In this document: positions 33,513 to 45,160 of the stretch, piece after piece
Layout: each line of letters starts with the position of its first letter
Position numbering within the stretch: the stretch's first letter is position 1
Program-made: the position numbers and the translations under genes
Assembly: GCA_004835665.1 (NCBI GenBank)
Contig: RBKR01000026.1
Span: 806,001 to 870,000 of the forward strand
Direction: 5' to 3'
Length of the DNA: 64,000 bases
Origin: Phoma sp. XZ068
Lineage: Eukaryota; Ascomycota; Dothideomycetes; Pleosporales; Didymellaceae
Notes under the pieces: generated by a model
The model's database searches: none
What the model was told of the DNA's origin: nothing
What the model saw: the letters and a program-made list of their open reading frames with translations, nothing else

Positions 33513-34883
33513 CTACAATTTCTTGAGCACTTTGGTTTCCAGGCGCAGTCGTGCTACTATAATCAGAAGTGTAGCCAGAACACCCGTTCCAGCAGCGTAG
33601 AAGATGGCTGCCCTATAAGGCGCAATGGATACAGCATCGGCCGCACCGGTCGCTTCTATCAGAAGTCCCGCAAGAGGTGCCCCTAAAAGATAGCCCGGCG
33701 TCCAGAACGAGACCATCAGGCTGATCGATGCGGCTGCGGAATTTGGTGCAATGACTGCAACTGCAGTCGGCAATCCGACAAAGAAGCTACCATTTGCACA
33801 TCCATTGACGATAGCAAAGATGAAAAGAGGTGGTAGCGAAGTACTGACGGGCCATATCGCTAGCATACTGATGGAATTGATCAGACAGGTGACCATCATC
33901 GTGTTGAAAGCGCCAATCCGATCGCACGTCCATCCGCCCAAGATACGGCCTACAGCCGTTGCAGCACCAAAGCCTCCCACTAGGCCTGCACCAATTGAGG
34001 CTGACAGACCGATGGAACTTGCGAACAGCGGCAAGAAGAATGGTGGCACAAAAAGCGCGAAGACCCCAACTGCACCGGCCATGGTCAATGTTAAGAAGGG
34101 CATGTTCTTCAGCAGTGACCAGTCAAACTTTGAAAGAGTTGCTGTTGTCGAACGCTCTTCAAGAGTCAATGCGCAGGGGACCCCAGTGACAATAATCAGA
34201 ATCCCAAAGACTCGAAATGTCCACTGTAGGCCAAACCTGTCAATAAGCGCCTGTGCGGCGAGGGGCATGACGGTCGCACCCACACCGCCCCCTGCTTTGA
34301 CGATGCCGTTGGCAGTTCCAAGCTTAGAGCTGAACCATTGCAGTGGCAGACTGTTGGTTGCAGTGTACAGGAGAGATGTTGCAACACCAACAAAGAGTCC
34401 TGCAACACAAAATAGACCACCGAGATGTTCCAACGTAAAGCTTGTAGCTACTAGACCTAGCCCGAAGATCGTTGTCGCGACGAGAGCCGTATAGCGTATA
34501 CCGAAGGATCTCATAACTCTTATCGACGCAATCCCAAAGCCTACCATACAAGCCATGTACAGACTGCCAACAAATGTGATAGTCCGCACATTGGTGTGCA
34601 AAGTGGGAGACTTCACAATTGCTGTCTGCAAGACACCCCAGGCGGTTGTGTAGCCATTGATCCAGAAAAGAAGAAACGAGCAGGCGGCGACAACAGTCCA
34701 GCCGTAACCACCATCGGGAATCGCTTCTGCTGCGTCTGGCGGCGGTTGTTCTGAAGGCTCAAGGCCAGTATAATGACTGATATGCTGACTGGCCACCGAC
34801 ACACTGCTCGTGCCCAAATGCATCTTGGGAAGCGCTTGAGGACACAGATTGTCCAGTCGAATAGTGCTGTGAATTGTCGACAT
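33513..34883 (-). CDS. MFS monocarboxylate-type transporter
   Basis: Single-exon gene of 456 residues, about 12 hydrophobic segments. The sequence PDGGYGWTVVAACSFLLFWING is the signature N-terminus of the fungal monocarboxylate transporter-like (MCH) family, and GTANGIVKAGGGVGATVMPL and GRILGGWTCDRIGAFN match the family's conserved loops. It should sit in the plasma or vacuolar membrane and move small organic acids or related compounds by proton coupling; the cargo is unknown. The first about 50 residues are variable, and Met21 (PKMHLGTSS) could be an alternative start. Confidence 0.88.
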   Translation of the reverse strand: MSTIHSTIRLDNLCPQALPKMHLGTSSVSVASQHISHYTGLEPSEQPPPDAAEAIPDGGYGWTVVAACSFLLFWINGYTTAWGVLQTAIVKSPTLHTNVRTITFVGSLYMACMVGFGIASIRVMRSFGIRYTALVATTIFGLGLVATSFTLEHLGGLFCVAGLFVGVATSLLYTATNSLPLQWFSSKLGTANGIVKAGGGVGATVMPLAAQALIDRFGLQWTFRVFGILIIVTGVPCALTLEERSTTATLSKFDWSLLKNMPFLTLTMAGAVGVFALFVPPFFLPLFASSIGLSASIGAGLVGGFGAATAVGRILGGWTCDRIGAFNTMMVTCLINSISMLAIWPVSTSLPPLFIFAIVNGCANGSFFVGLPTAVAVIAPNSAAASISLMVSFWTPGYLLGAPLAGLLIEATGAADAVSIAPYRAAIFYAAGTGVLATLLIIVARLRLETKVLKKL

Positions 34884-37800
34884 GATTGTACTGAACGCAC
34901 CCAGAAAGTACAGAGGCTTTGCCTTTTGTATAAAGAGACCAATGTTCCGTCATGCAATGTTGTCAATTTGGCCGGAGTAAGATTTCGGAGTAAGCTTTCG
35001 GAGTGAAAAAAGGGCGGGCGTTTTGCTGACAATTCTGAACTTCAGGCACCCCATCCATGATGCCAAACCAGGTTTACATGTGTACCCCAAGCGGCAGTTG
35101 TTAATAACCAGTAGACGGCATAAACCTCTGCGCATAGGCTGCTCCAATTGCATATGCTCGAGAGTGTAGCCACTTCTCGAGTTATGCCAAGAGACTGCAT
35201 TTTGATCTGAATTTGCAGTGCAAAGTGCCCCTCCAGGGGAAGTTAGCCAACTCTAATCTGTAGCTCTGTTTATAATGCTCCAATAAATTCGCCAAACGAA
35301 GATTTAAAGTCTTCCGCAAAACTGCCAGGACTTCCAGCCTCTGCAATCATATTCGTGTTGGTGGCAATGAGACGACATAACTTATGATCGTTTCATCTGT
35401 TGTCTTGGCCTACTACGGTGTACCCCTTCAAGTCATCTTTAAAATGTCCTGCATAGTGCGTTGGCGGTTGTAGTCAAGGATGAAAAAGTCGCCGGCCAGG
35501 TTCATACGTTCAGAAGATTGCGACATATCAAGATATTTGGAAGTGCGATATGATATCTGTTAAAATGAACAAATAGCTTGAATAACTACTGAGAGATACA
35601 GATATGCTATGGACTGGTCTTAGGCGCAGACCAACTTCAGCTTCAAAAACAGGTCAAACGGTCTTAGCTTCAACGTGAACGACGCGTCAATTTGAAATAC
35701 GCCGGACTACGGTTAGGCTATATCGTAATCCTGGATGGTAAGCAGGATACTGCAGCGGCATATCAAGGAGTGATATTCGTACAAAGGCAACCGGTCCTAT
35801 GGTTCAACTTGTGACACAAAGTGTGGGTTTAGTTCCCCTGACTCGACAACATGTGCACATCTATGGAACAATTGCGAAAGCCTAGTATATCTTGACATGA
35901 TTTTGTATTGTGGAATTTGTCACTTTACGACATCTCTGCCTTTGCCGGGGAATGCTTTTGGTTGCAGTGTATGTACTGCAATATAGCGTTATTCCGTGAG
36001 CTCAAGAACAATTATAATCGCGAAAGAGACTCTGAACACGATGTGGCGAGCGCTGACGACGTCAGCTTCACTTTGACATGAGATTTGCTTTGAATGGAAC
36101 TAAGTTCACTTTAACTCAGCGCTTAACACAAACGCATCGGTCCGACCAGGTCCGAGCTACCAGCCTTTCCCTGGTAGTCACCGCGCAGTATCGACACTAC
36201 TTACGTTGTTGGATCGGGCGGTTTCAAAGGGCAAAATCATTGTGCATCTGCCTCGTGGTTTGACGTAGAGCTGTAGGAGGGCCGTTTAGACCCACACGGG
36301 CAAAGGTCCGTGGGTGCTGCTTTATGGTTTTCTTCTCACTACCTGCTAATCTCCTTGACGTCTTTGGTTTCGATGACGACTGCAGTTGATGATGGCTGAT
36401 AGACATATACTAAAAGAACTCATGTTTACAATTGGATGCACGCATCTTGGACAGCAAGCATCTGTGAGGTAATACAATCGAACGCCATCGGTTCCAAAAG
36501 TGTGAACGCGAGTAATTGATGATGCGGAATGATAGAGCCGGCCACATAGCTTGCGCTCTTCACGGTGAGCCTGTTTCATGATCGATGAAACGGCCCGAAT
36601 AGCATAGACGCGTTTGGTTCAGATCCACCTTGATGAAGCGCCTCCACCCAGTGGCTTACCAGATTAGCCGCGGAAGAATGAGTGGACGATAATATTTGGC
36701 TTAGTGTCAACGTTGAAAACCTGGAAAAAGGAAGTCCATCCGCGGACTGATGTCGAATGTTAATCTGGTGACATGCCAGTCGCATGGCATTGCTTTCGGA
36801 AGTAGAGTTCGTGTGGGCAGTATTGTGGGTGCAAAGAAGTTCATGGACTTTTGTGAGCTTCTGCAAAGATGGAAGGGAAAGTATTGCTTCAAGCGTCCTT
36901 GATGGCGGCCTGGCGGCAACAGAAACCACTTTGCAGAGGCATAAACGCAATTCAGCACCATGCCCTCACTCAATATCATTTGTCAAGGATCCAGTCATTA
37001 ACCATTATGAAGATATCGAGTGTCTCTTTGTACTGGATTGAGGGAGTTTCTCGGCGAGAATGCCAAGGCTTTACATGAAGCCTGAGAGTATCATGTGATT
37101 GACTGCCTCAGGTTGTATCGAATAAGTGAACCCAGAGAAGGTGCTCTATCTTTTCATGCGAAGCTTCCAGGCGACCTTTCTCGTCACGATAATGTGTTCT
37201 CCCGCGTCCATTCTCGGTCTGGCGAGATTGCATTGACCCATACCCAATCCATGGCCAGTGCTGCGGGATCGTACATGAAACCTCGTGATATAAACGCGTT
37301 TCAAGATTGACATCCGGGTTAACGGATCATGCCAAAACAACTGTGGAGTATCGCACTGGCACAATGCAGTGGCTTCCCATTGAGCATTGTACCTGCAATA
37401 GAACGATCTATCATGACCAGAGATCTCAAAAGGAGAGAGCAAATGGCGGGAGGCAGCAATTTGAAAGAGTTGCTGGTGTTGAATATCAATAACAAACGCT
37501 TGTAAGCTTTCACCGCATCCGCCGTTGCTCGACTCAGTGACATGTGGCTGGTCACGCTACCTGATCGACGGTGTTTATGCAGTGCCATGCGTTCGTGTCA
37601 AACGGAAGCACCAATGGCTCTAAGCGAAGGGACATTTCCTTGGCAAAGGGCACGTTTTTGGCAGCTTGTCCGTTGTATCCCACCGGCAAGCTTGGATCAC
37701 CAGTTGGGGATCCTGGCCTCCTTCGATCCTATGTTTCTCCATACTCCACATCATCAACCTCTCATCTCGGAAGAATGAATCTTTCCAAAACAGCGCCCAC

Positions 37801-37911
37801 AGTCACTGTCCTTTCATGTTATTCAGGTGGGATGCAGGCGTATAAAGGTTGCGATCTCGACCTCTCCTCTCACCATCAACAGTCTCATACACAACTACCA
37901 AGTCTTTCACA
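34884..37911. other. 3 kb gene-sparse stretch
   Basis: No supported gene. Open frames are short and scattered, and the first 1.2 kb has almost none. No long repeats, terminal repeats or recognisable transposon motifs. The final 100 bases are the GH5 promoter. Confidence 0.5.
37841..37846 (+). promoter_or_regulatory. TATA box of the GH5 mannanase gene
   Basis: TATAAA (in GCGTATAAAGG) lies 71 bases upstream of the start codon at 37912. Confidence 0.6.
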
Positions 37912-39181
37912 ATGAAGATAACTGCGATTCTCCCGTTCATCGCTAGTGCAGTAGCACTCCCAACCGGATGCCCGGTCGCGCTTCCAGCCGCCAACAATTC
38001 CACTGTACCAGCCCCAGGCAATACCACTGCACCAGCCCCGGGCAACACTACTGCGCCAGCCCCAGGCAACACAACTACACCAGGTTCGATCGCAAGAGCT
38101 GTTGGTACCAAGTTCAGCATTGATGGAGTTACCCAATGTAAGAACCAGAACAGCACACATCTCCTATACATCGACTGACTTGTTAGACTATGCTGGCACC
38201 AATTCCTACTGGATGCCGTTCCTCACCAGCGACGAGGATGTTGACACAATAATGGGCCATTTGGCCGAATCGAACCTCAAGGTTCTTCGAGTATGGGGCT
38301 TCAACGACGTGGAAACCGTTCCTGGCTCTGGAACTGTGTACTTCCAGTCTTTCTCTGGATCAGAGGCTACTATTAACACCGGCGCCAATGGCCTGCAGCG
38401 TCTTGATGCTGTTGTTAAAGCTGCTGAGAAGCATGACATCAAGCTTATCGTTAACTTTGTTAACTACTGGACCGACTACGGAGGCATGAAGGCCTACTTC
38501 AAAGCCTGTGGCGCTAGCAGCTACGAAGACTGGTACAAGTCAAGCAGCTGTCAGGACATGTATCAAGCCTACACCAAAGCGGTTGTCTCACGATACACCG
38601 ACTCTTCTAGCATCTTCGCCTGGGAGCTTGCGAACGAGCCGCGCTGCCCTGGCTGCGAGACCTCTGTCATTACCAACTGGGTTACTGCTACCTCCAAGTT
38701 CATCCGCTCGCTCGACGCAAATCACATGATTGCGATTGGTGACGAGGGCTTCGGTCTTGCCGGCGAAGATTCCTATCCCTTCAAGAAAGAAGAGGGCCTT
38801 GACTTCGCCGCTAACCTTGCGGTCGAGGACATTTCGTTCGGAACCATGCATCTATACCCTAAGGGCTGGGGCCAGACAAACGACTGGGGTAACGGCTGGA
38901 TTGAGGCTCACGCAAAGATCTGCCAGGAACTTGGAAAGCCCTGCGTGCTCGAGGAGTATGGAGTAACAGAGGCTGCTGAGCATTGTTCGGTCGAGAGCGC
39001 GTGGCAGAAGACCAGCCTGAGCCTGAAGGATGCGGGCATGGCTTCTGACATGTTCTGGCAGTTGGGCGACAAGATCCCCAGCACTGGACAGAAGTCAGCA
39101 GACGATGGACACACCATCTACTTCGACAGCGAAGACTGGACTTGCCTGGTCACTGACCATGTCAAGGCGATTGGTGCCTAA
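37912..39181 (+). CDS. secreted GH5 (subfamily 7-like) endo-beta-1,4-mannanase
   Basis: Two exons (37912-38137 and 38187-39181; the 49-base intron has a CTGAC branch site) give 406 residues. A signal peptide (about residues 1-16) is followed by a Pro/Asn/Thr linker with three copies of the 8-residue repeat APAPGNTT or a close variant (residues about 32-55), probably O- and N-glycosylated, where many relatives carry a CBM1. No CBM1 is present. The catalytic domain starts at GTKFSIDGVTQYYAGTNSYW; the acid/base Glu is in WELANEPRC (about Glu226) and the nucleophile in CVLEEYGV (about Glu332). These motifs match fungal GH5_7 mannanases that cleave plant mannans. Confidence 0.93.
38006..38080 (+). 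repeat. 24-base in-frame repeat in the GH5 linker
   Basis: Three near-identical 24-base units encode (A/V)PAPGNTT. Third-position changes between copies show some age. Confidence 0.8.
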
Positions 39182-40171
39182 GTTTCTCGCTTACATTCAG
39201 ACTTCCTGTGTATTCTACCTTTCTGTATATTTTAGCTTTCTGTACATTTTACCTTCCAATTCATTTCATCTGACTGTCTCCATTGACATGTCAACGAAGC
39301 TTGCAATCTTGTTGTTAATTTCCACTGTCTTGTTTTCGTCCATACCTCACTAGATTAGCCAATTAACCCCCTTCGGCTTGCAAGACCGGCCTTCAAAACT
39401 CGTCCCAATGCGTGTTTGTCACTGGACGCCCCACCGCCTCATTTGAGGTCGAAAAATTGGTCGAGCGACCTCAAAGCCAGCCCAATAAGCAATCATGTTG
39501 ACACCACGCCAACATTCGTCAACTCACTGTTGCTTTGCCGTTGTTTCGCAACAAACACGCACGGCAAATTTTCTGCTTAGAAGCACAGACAGACCTTGGG
39601 AGCCAAAGAAAAAGGTAATGCGAGCCGGTCAGCAACGCCGCGCGCTGCGGAGTTTGAAAAGAGCGTCTGCAAAAGTGTCATCCTTGCAAGCCAATACCTG
39701 CACGAAATTTTACTGATTCCTGTGCCGACAGCCTGACTCAACGTTCGAGGCGTCTTCAACACTGGCTGATCCTTTGCTACAGTGTCTGTGCGCATGCCAC
39801 CCGCCATCGGGCGCAGCTTCGACCCCTTACGATCCGCGATGATGAGGGTGTCGGGCAACACGAAATAGAACTCACCATGAAACATTAGTAGAGTATTGAA
39901 GTAAAATGATCATGCCCGTGATTATGGTCCCTCATGTGATTCGACTTGGCCAAATGACGTGCAGGCTTCTCGAGCTGAGTCTGGCTGGAGCTCAAGGATG
40001 CACCCCTGGCGCCTATGGACAGCCCACGCGATCGCCACGTTTCGAAATTCTTCCCAACGGCTTCTTGGCCGCATCATGATTGATTTCACGTATATTAATT
40101 TCGGTTCACCGATGCATCGAGGCATGGAGGAATCTGATGTTGGTAGCAGCACGCGCGCGCGTACCTGCCTT

Positions 40172-40184
40172 GGGTACGGTACCC
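40172..40184. promoter_or_regulatory. palindrome GGGTACGGTACCC (copy 1)
   Basis: Perfect 6-base arms around one central base. The same 13-mer pattern recurs 92 bases downstream. A dimeric regulator site or a hairpin are both possible. Confidence 0.4.
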
Positions 40185-40253
40185 TAGCGGATCGTGTCTC
40201 CCGCGCGACAGAGGCACGATTCGGGTTGTGGGCCGAGGACGCTAACGATCGAT

Positions 40254-40276
40254 CCCCCTTAGGGGGTACTGTACCC
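40254..40276. promoter_or_regulatory. overlapping palindromes CCCCCTTAGGGGG and GGGTACTGTACCC (copy 2)
   Basis: Two perfect inverted repeats share the GGG at 40264-40266. They lie 335 bases upstream of the ADP-ribosylglycohydrolase start codon. Confidence 0.4.
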
Positions 40277-40610
40277 ATCCTAATGTCCGCGCCTTTCGAT
40301 GCGACTGTTCAGATTCAGTGTTGCGAGCGTCTTAATCAAGTAGCGTATGTGATGGATTGTCGAATAAGTCACCAACACCAGAACTCGTGCGTGGCAAGGT
40401 ATTTTTCTATATGGAGCCTTCTGAAGTGCTTGGTGTTCCACTAAGAGGCGCACGGACATGGGCATTGCCGGTCCTGTTGCCTCTCAAGGCAACCACATCG
40501 CTGAAGTACCATCTCAAGAACAAGCCTTGCATCATTACGCTTTTGCTTTTACTCATCAATTTCTATCTCAGAATAGCTGTATTTCACATCCTTCGAGCCA
40601 CTCACACAAT

Positions 40611-42113
40611 ATGGCATCGCAGGAATCGCAATGTGAGAGCACAGCACCGATTGGTCTGAGCTTCATTGATCAGCACCCTTTTGTGAGGCAGGCCGTCGTG
40701 GACAGAGTCTACGGATGCATCATTGGCTCCGCACTCGGTGATGCGATTGGTTTGTATACTGAGTTTCTGCCGAAGACCGCGTGTGAGCGGCTATACCCAG
40801 ACCGGAAGTTCAGCTTGGTTGAGCCAACTACGGAATTTTATATAGACACTCATCGAGGTGAGTCAGGTCCACTTCCTTTGGAAGCTTGACACTCTGCTAC
40901 AATATTTTCTGAATTCCTAGAGAGCATTGCTCAACTAAATACGTACCGCTAACACTCCCGAGCCAAATTCGAACCTCGCGGGTGGACTGATGATACGGAC
41001 CAAGCCCTATTAATCCTTCTTGGCTACCTACACAACCAAACATCCTCGACGAAGTGGGATCCTACCCATGATTTTGCATCTCGCCTCCACACCTGGATTA
41101 CCCAAGGCCTGCTTGCCCTTGAGCGCCCACCCTTTGGCATTGGCCAGCTAGTCGGTAGTGTTGTGTTGAATCCAAAGTATCTCTCTGATCCCGTCGGAAC
41201 GGCAACTGAGCGCTGGGTAAAGACTTCTCGCTACGTAGCGCCAAATGGGAGTCTGATGCGTACGCATCCTATTGGTGTAATCGCGGTTGGATGCGCGGAG
41301 GAAGAAGCATGGCAACTGAGTGTAGATGTGGGAAGAACGACACATGTTGACCCGAGATGTGTTGTATCGTGCTGCATCTCAGTGGGTTTGATTCGAGGAC
41401 TGCTGAGAGGGGAAATCCTGGACGAAGAGAACGTTGATGCAGCAATTGAGCGCGCATACAAGTGGGTATACGCTCAGCCCGGGCTGATGGATCCAGACTC
41501 CGACCCTGAGTACTCAGAGTCTGGCGCGGAAAAACGCCTTGATCGCGGAGAGTTCGACAGCTATATTTTCGCCCAGACATTCAAGTCGCTGGCATTGGAT
41601 GACAGCCAGAAGATGGGGTACGTCTACAAGTGTTTAGGCTCCGCAGTACTTGCACTCCGACTTGCAATCAGGAGCGGAGCACGTAAAGAAAGTGACGGCG
41701 GTTGGAACAGCAAGATGTCTACCTTCGAAGACGTAATGGCCAATCTCGCCATGGAGGGTGGCGATGCGGATACGAACATGGCAGTAGCCGGAGCTCTTCT
41801 AGGTGCATATTTGGGGTACACGAGCCTCCCTCCGCACTGGAAACTTGGACTGGCGCATAAGAGTTGGCTGATGAGTAAGATTGACCGTTTGACAGTCGCA
41901 ATCGGTATCACGTCAGGCAAGTTGCTGCCAGAAGCGGATGAGGCACATGATGGTGGAAAAGGCTTGCTGGACACCAAACAACTGGAACAACGCGATAATG
42001 AGATTATGATACGTGTCATGCAGAGGGTAGACCAGAGAAAGGCAAAAATACCAGCCCAAGAAGGAAAGAAGAAAAGTATTATAGGTTGGGGTATGAGCAG
42101 ATGGAGCAAGTAA
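40611..42113 (+). CDS. ADP-ribosylglycohydrolase family protein
   Basis: Two exons (40611-40857 and 40963-42113) give 465 residues; the 105-base intron has a CTAAC branch site 15 bases before its AG. The ADP-ribosyl hydrolase (DraG/ARH) motifs are present: GCIIGSALGDAIGLYTEF near the N-terminus, RGWTDDTDQALLIL with the metal-binding Thr-Asp-Asp, RYVAPNGSLMRTHPIG, and GGDADTNMAVAGALLGAYLG supplying the C-terminal metal ligands. These enzymes remove ADP-ribose from proteins or nucleic acids using two Mg2+ ions. No signal peptide; cytosolic or nuclear. The substrate residue cannot be deduced. Confidence 0.9.
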
Positions 42114-42720
42114 TTGCCTGAAACGTCGTTTAGCAGTACAGTCAAGTTAAGTTGGAACATCGGAGATGCTTCTATCTACAGTGGCATCTAAAATAGCAAT
42201 ACATTTAAAAACAATACCACTTGAACAAGCAACTCTCGTAAATATCCAATCATTCTCATACTCAGATTGTTTCCGGTATTGTCCGGTCGCAATAGTCAGG
42301 TTGCATGGCTGCACCTACAACTATATGCACTTCAGCTTGATGGACTATCTGCGACGAGATCTGGGAGGTTGTAGATACAGAGTGGTGCGACCTTGGGCAT
42401 CACGGACAATTGCTCACTACGTGGGGTGCCAGAACCTGTCTGCTTTCCCATATCCTTGCGACACAAGATATTCATACACACGATAGAAACTTCCAAACAT
42501 ATAGGGGCGATTAGGAAATCAACATGATGTGAAATAATAAATAATAGAATTATTCCATTGTTATAAACATTTGTCAACAGGAGCTTTCCTTTGAGCTTAT
42601 TTTAGATTCAAATGAGGAGATTTGGTAGAAAACTCGAATCAAACTATACTAATGTGTGCAATTTCCCAAACTACGATCGATTAATATCAGATCCCCATGC
42701 ATGATCCAAAGCACTCCAAT
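42114..42720. other. AT-rich convergent intergenic region
   Basis: About 600 AT-rich bases between two converging stop codons. No gene is seen; probably the 3' UTRs and terminators of both genes. Confidence 0.5.
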
Positions 42721-45160
42721 TTACAGGTCCTCTTCCACTCGAACGGTGCTATTGAGGGTTGGCAAACCAACTGTATGTGTCAAGGTCGCTTCAACAACTT
42801 CAAAGACGGGAATTTCTGCTAGACGAGAGACGATATGATGAATCGTTGGCAGAGCCTCACAGTCTAAGGGGTCAAAGCTAACACTAGCTTTTGCTCCTTT
42901 CCAGACTTTTGGAGGGGCCGCGGTCGGATCTGGCTTCTTGAAAGGGGTCATTGTACAGTATCCAGAGTCTGACTGGCTCTGGGCCCCTACCGGTGGAATT
43001 ACGCGCCATGTCATGGCGACCTGGGGTGATACCTCACCGTTCGACTTGATTACTTCATTTTTGACTCCGTTTGGCTCGCTGTCACCGTTTGCGACTCCAT
43101 TTTGAGGAGTGACTTCCTGAAGATCGCCAACTGACATATTACCAAAGACGGCGCCTTGCCAGCTCAGCTGTGCTCGAACGGAGTTGGCTCGTCGGTATGT
43201 GTTGATATTGCAGAAAACCTTTGGAAATCCCAACTCTTCGCGCCCGCTCAGAATAGGATCAGCCAGATCTTCGAAAAGCAGTGGCAAGAAACTACCCTTG
43301 AGTACATCCCCGTTCTTCTTTTTATACTGTACGCCATGAAGGATTAACTGAAATACGTTGTAGCCTTGGCCTCCAAGCCAAGGCAGTTTATCCAGGGTCA
43401 TTTGGCTGAATGTCGCGCACGCAACGGTCCCCGGCGCAATGAAGCTAAAACTCTCGTTGGGAAGTAGCGAATCAAGCAATGTCCGGGAAGTTGTGAACTT
43501 TATGGACGTGGTAGTCGACGTCGAATGTGAATCATCATGTGGGTTGCCATGGAAATCTTGACGTGGGCCTGGCATTGGGCCAAAAGAGATCGGCATCCGC
43601 CAGTACATATCAGGTTTTCGCGACCACTCCCATTTGCGGAACTTTTGCATAGCAGAGTCCCACGCATCATGGGCAAGATGATATAGCGTAGCGTCCCTTC
43701 CTGTAATTCATACTTAGTATGCAGGTATCATTAGAAATAGGAGGTAGGGGTCCGTACGTTCTTCCTCCGAGATTCTCATGTTGTCTTTGCCTGCTTTCAA
43801 AGAAAAAGCTTGGATTTTTGTGGCGCGTTCATACCGAAATTGCTCAAACAGTCGCAGCCGCTCGGGAACCTCCTGGGGCTTTGTACCTTTGGGAAGAACC
43901 GCAGCAATTACTGCACCATCTTCCATCGCTTGTCCAGCCCCCTGTCCTTGGTCTGTTTGGGTTAGCGGAGCATACTAGCAGCAAGGTGGTACTGACGGGG
44001 CGTGTATGGGTGCGCAGCGTCTCCCAATAAAGCGAGTTTCTCGTTTGTCCACGACGGCAGCGGGTCCATATTGAGTAAAGACCATAATTTCAGATCGTCT
44101 TCGTCCACCTTTGAGATTAGCTGGAGAAGTGCAGGATCAAAATCTTCAAAGACTTTGAGTAACATCTTTTTGGAGCCCTGATCGTTGTACTCTAAACAAA
44201 GTCAGCATTTGCGCAAATTCAATGGTAAGTTTGAACATTCTATACCTCCTGCTCGGGCATTTGTTTCTTCCGCGGGATGGATGGCGACAAAATTTAGTGA
44301 GGTGTTGTTGTTACATGGGTACATTACCATCCGCTTCGTTGGACCTAGCCACATGATCAATTCTCCGTCATGTTGCGCATACTTGGTCATTTCCGGTATC
44401 TCCAGGAGAGCGGATTTGGGAAGCATGAACCTGAATGCGCTCTTTCCCGAAGATTGAGGATTAATATTTCCCGGTAAAACCTTTGTTCTCATCTTCGACT
44501 ATGCATTGCTTATTAGCATCAATGTAGGTAGCATAGAGTCTTGGCAAAGATGAGAATTTGAAAGCAACATACATGTACACCATCAGCACCAATTATTACA
44601 TCTCCTTGTACCACGTTTCCATTATCCAGCGTCACTGTACCAGCAGAAGCATCCGCGTCGACAACTCGGCTTGATGTCCGCAGCTCGACGGGAGTGCCAG
44701 GCCAGTCAAACGCCACTGCTTTCAGCTTCAGTGCGTCGTGTATGCGTGCGCGATGCACCAGAAGATATTTGTGTTGCCACATGGCGCGCTGGCCGGCGTT
44801 GTCCATTGAAGCGATCAGGTCTCCTTTGAAACTAAAATTCGTAAACTAAAAGGACAAGTCGGTTAGCTTTCTTGTAATATAAGATGTGGTAATGGAACAA
44901 ACCCTTCGCATCTCATTTGCTCCAAAATTTTCTGCCTCTATTCCAATTCGTTTCAGAATTCCATTGCAATTTGGCGCCAGGTGCACTGCAGCACCTATCT
45001 CGTTCGCAAAGCGTGATTGTTCGAGAACAACAACCCGGTGGCCTTGCCTTCGCAAATAGATAGCAGCTGTGAGACCGCCAATGCCTGCACCAGCAATGAC
45101 GATTTGGAGTGGTTGTGTTGGTCCGTCGTGGACCAGAGAAGGCTCCTGATTGTTTGGCAT
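42721..45160 (-). CDS. FAD monooxygenase fused to an acetoacetate-decarboxylase-like domain
   Basis: Six exons (45160-44903, 44845-44573, 44498-44246, 44191-43997, 43952-43758, 43700-42721) give 717 residues. Residues about 18-390 are a group A flavin monooxygenase of the salicylate-hydroxylase type: IVIAGAGIGGLTAAIYLRR, GDVIIGADGVHSK and LLGDAAHPYTPHQGQGAGQAMEDGA. Exon 6 continues in frame into a second domain (about 420-700) that I assign to the acetoacetate decarboxylase superfamily from RMPISFGPMPGP, GREELGFPK and the overall layout. Lys552 in GFPK aligns with the Schiff-base Lys of true decarboxylases; the following Lys of the bacterial enzyme is Val here. The fusion suggests hydroxylation and a later decarboxylation or aldol-type step in one polypeptide. 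Confidence 0.82.

Larger units (their letters stand above)
39182..40610. other. 1.4 kb intergenic stretch with paired palindromes
   Basis: No supported gene between the GH5 stop and the ADP-ribosylglycohydrolase start. Two copies of GGGTACnGTACCC and a CCCCCTTAGGGGG palindrome lie in the right half, listed separately. Confidence 0.5.

Noticed and set aside
33751..34494. 247-codon + strand frame opposite the monocarboxylate transporter
   Set aside because: Antisense shadow rich in Pro/Thr/Ala.
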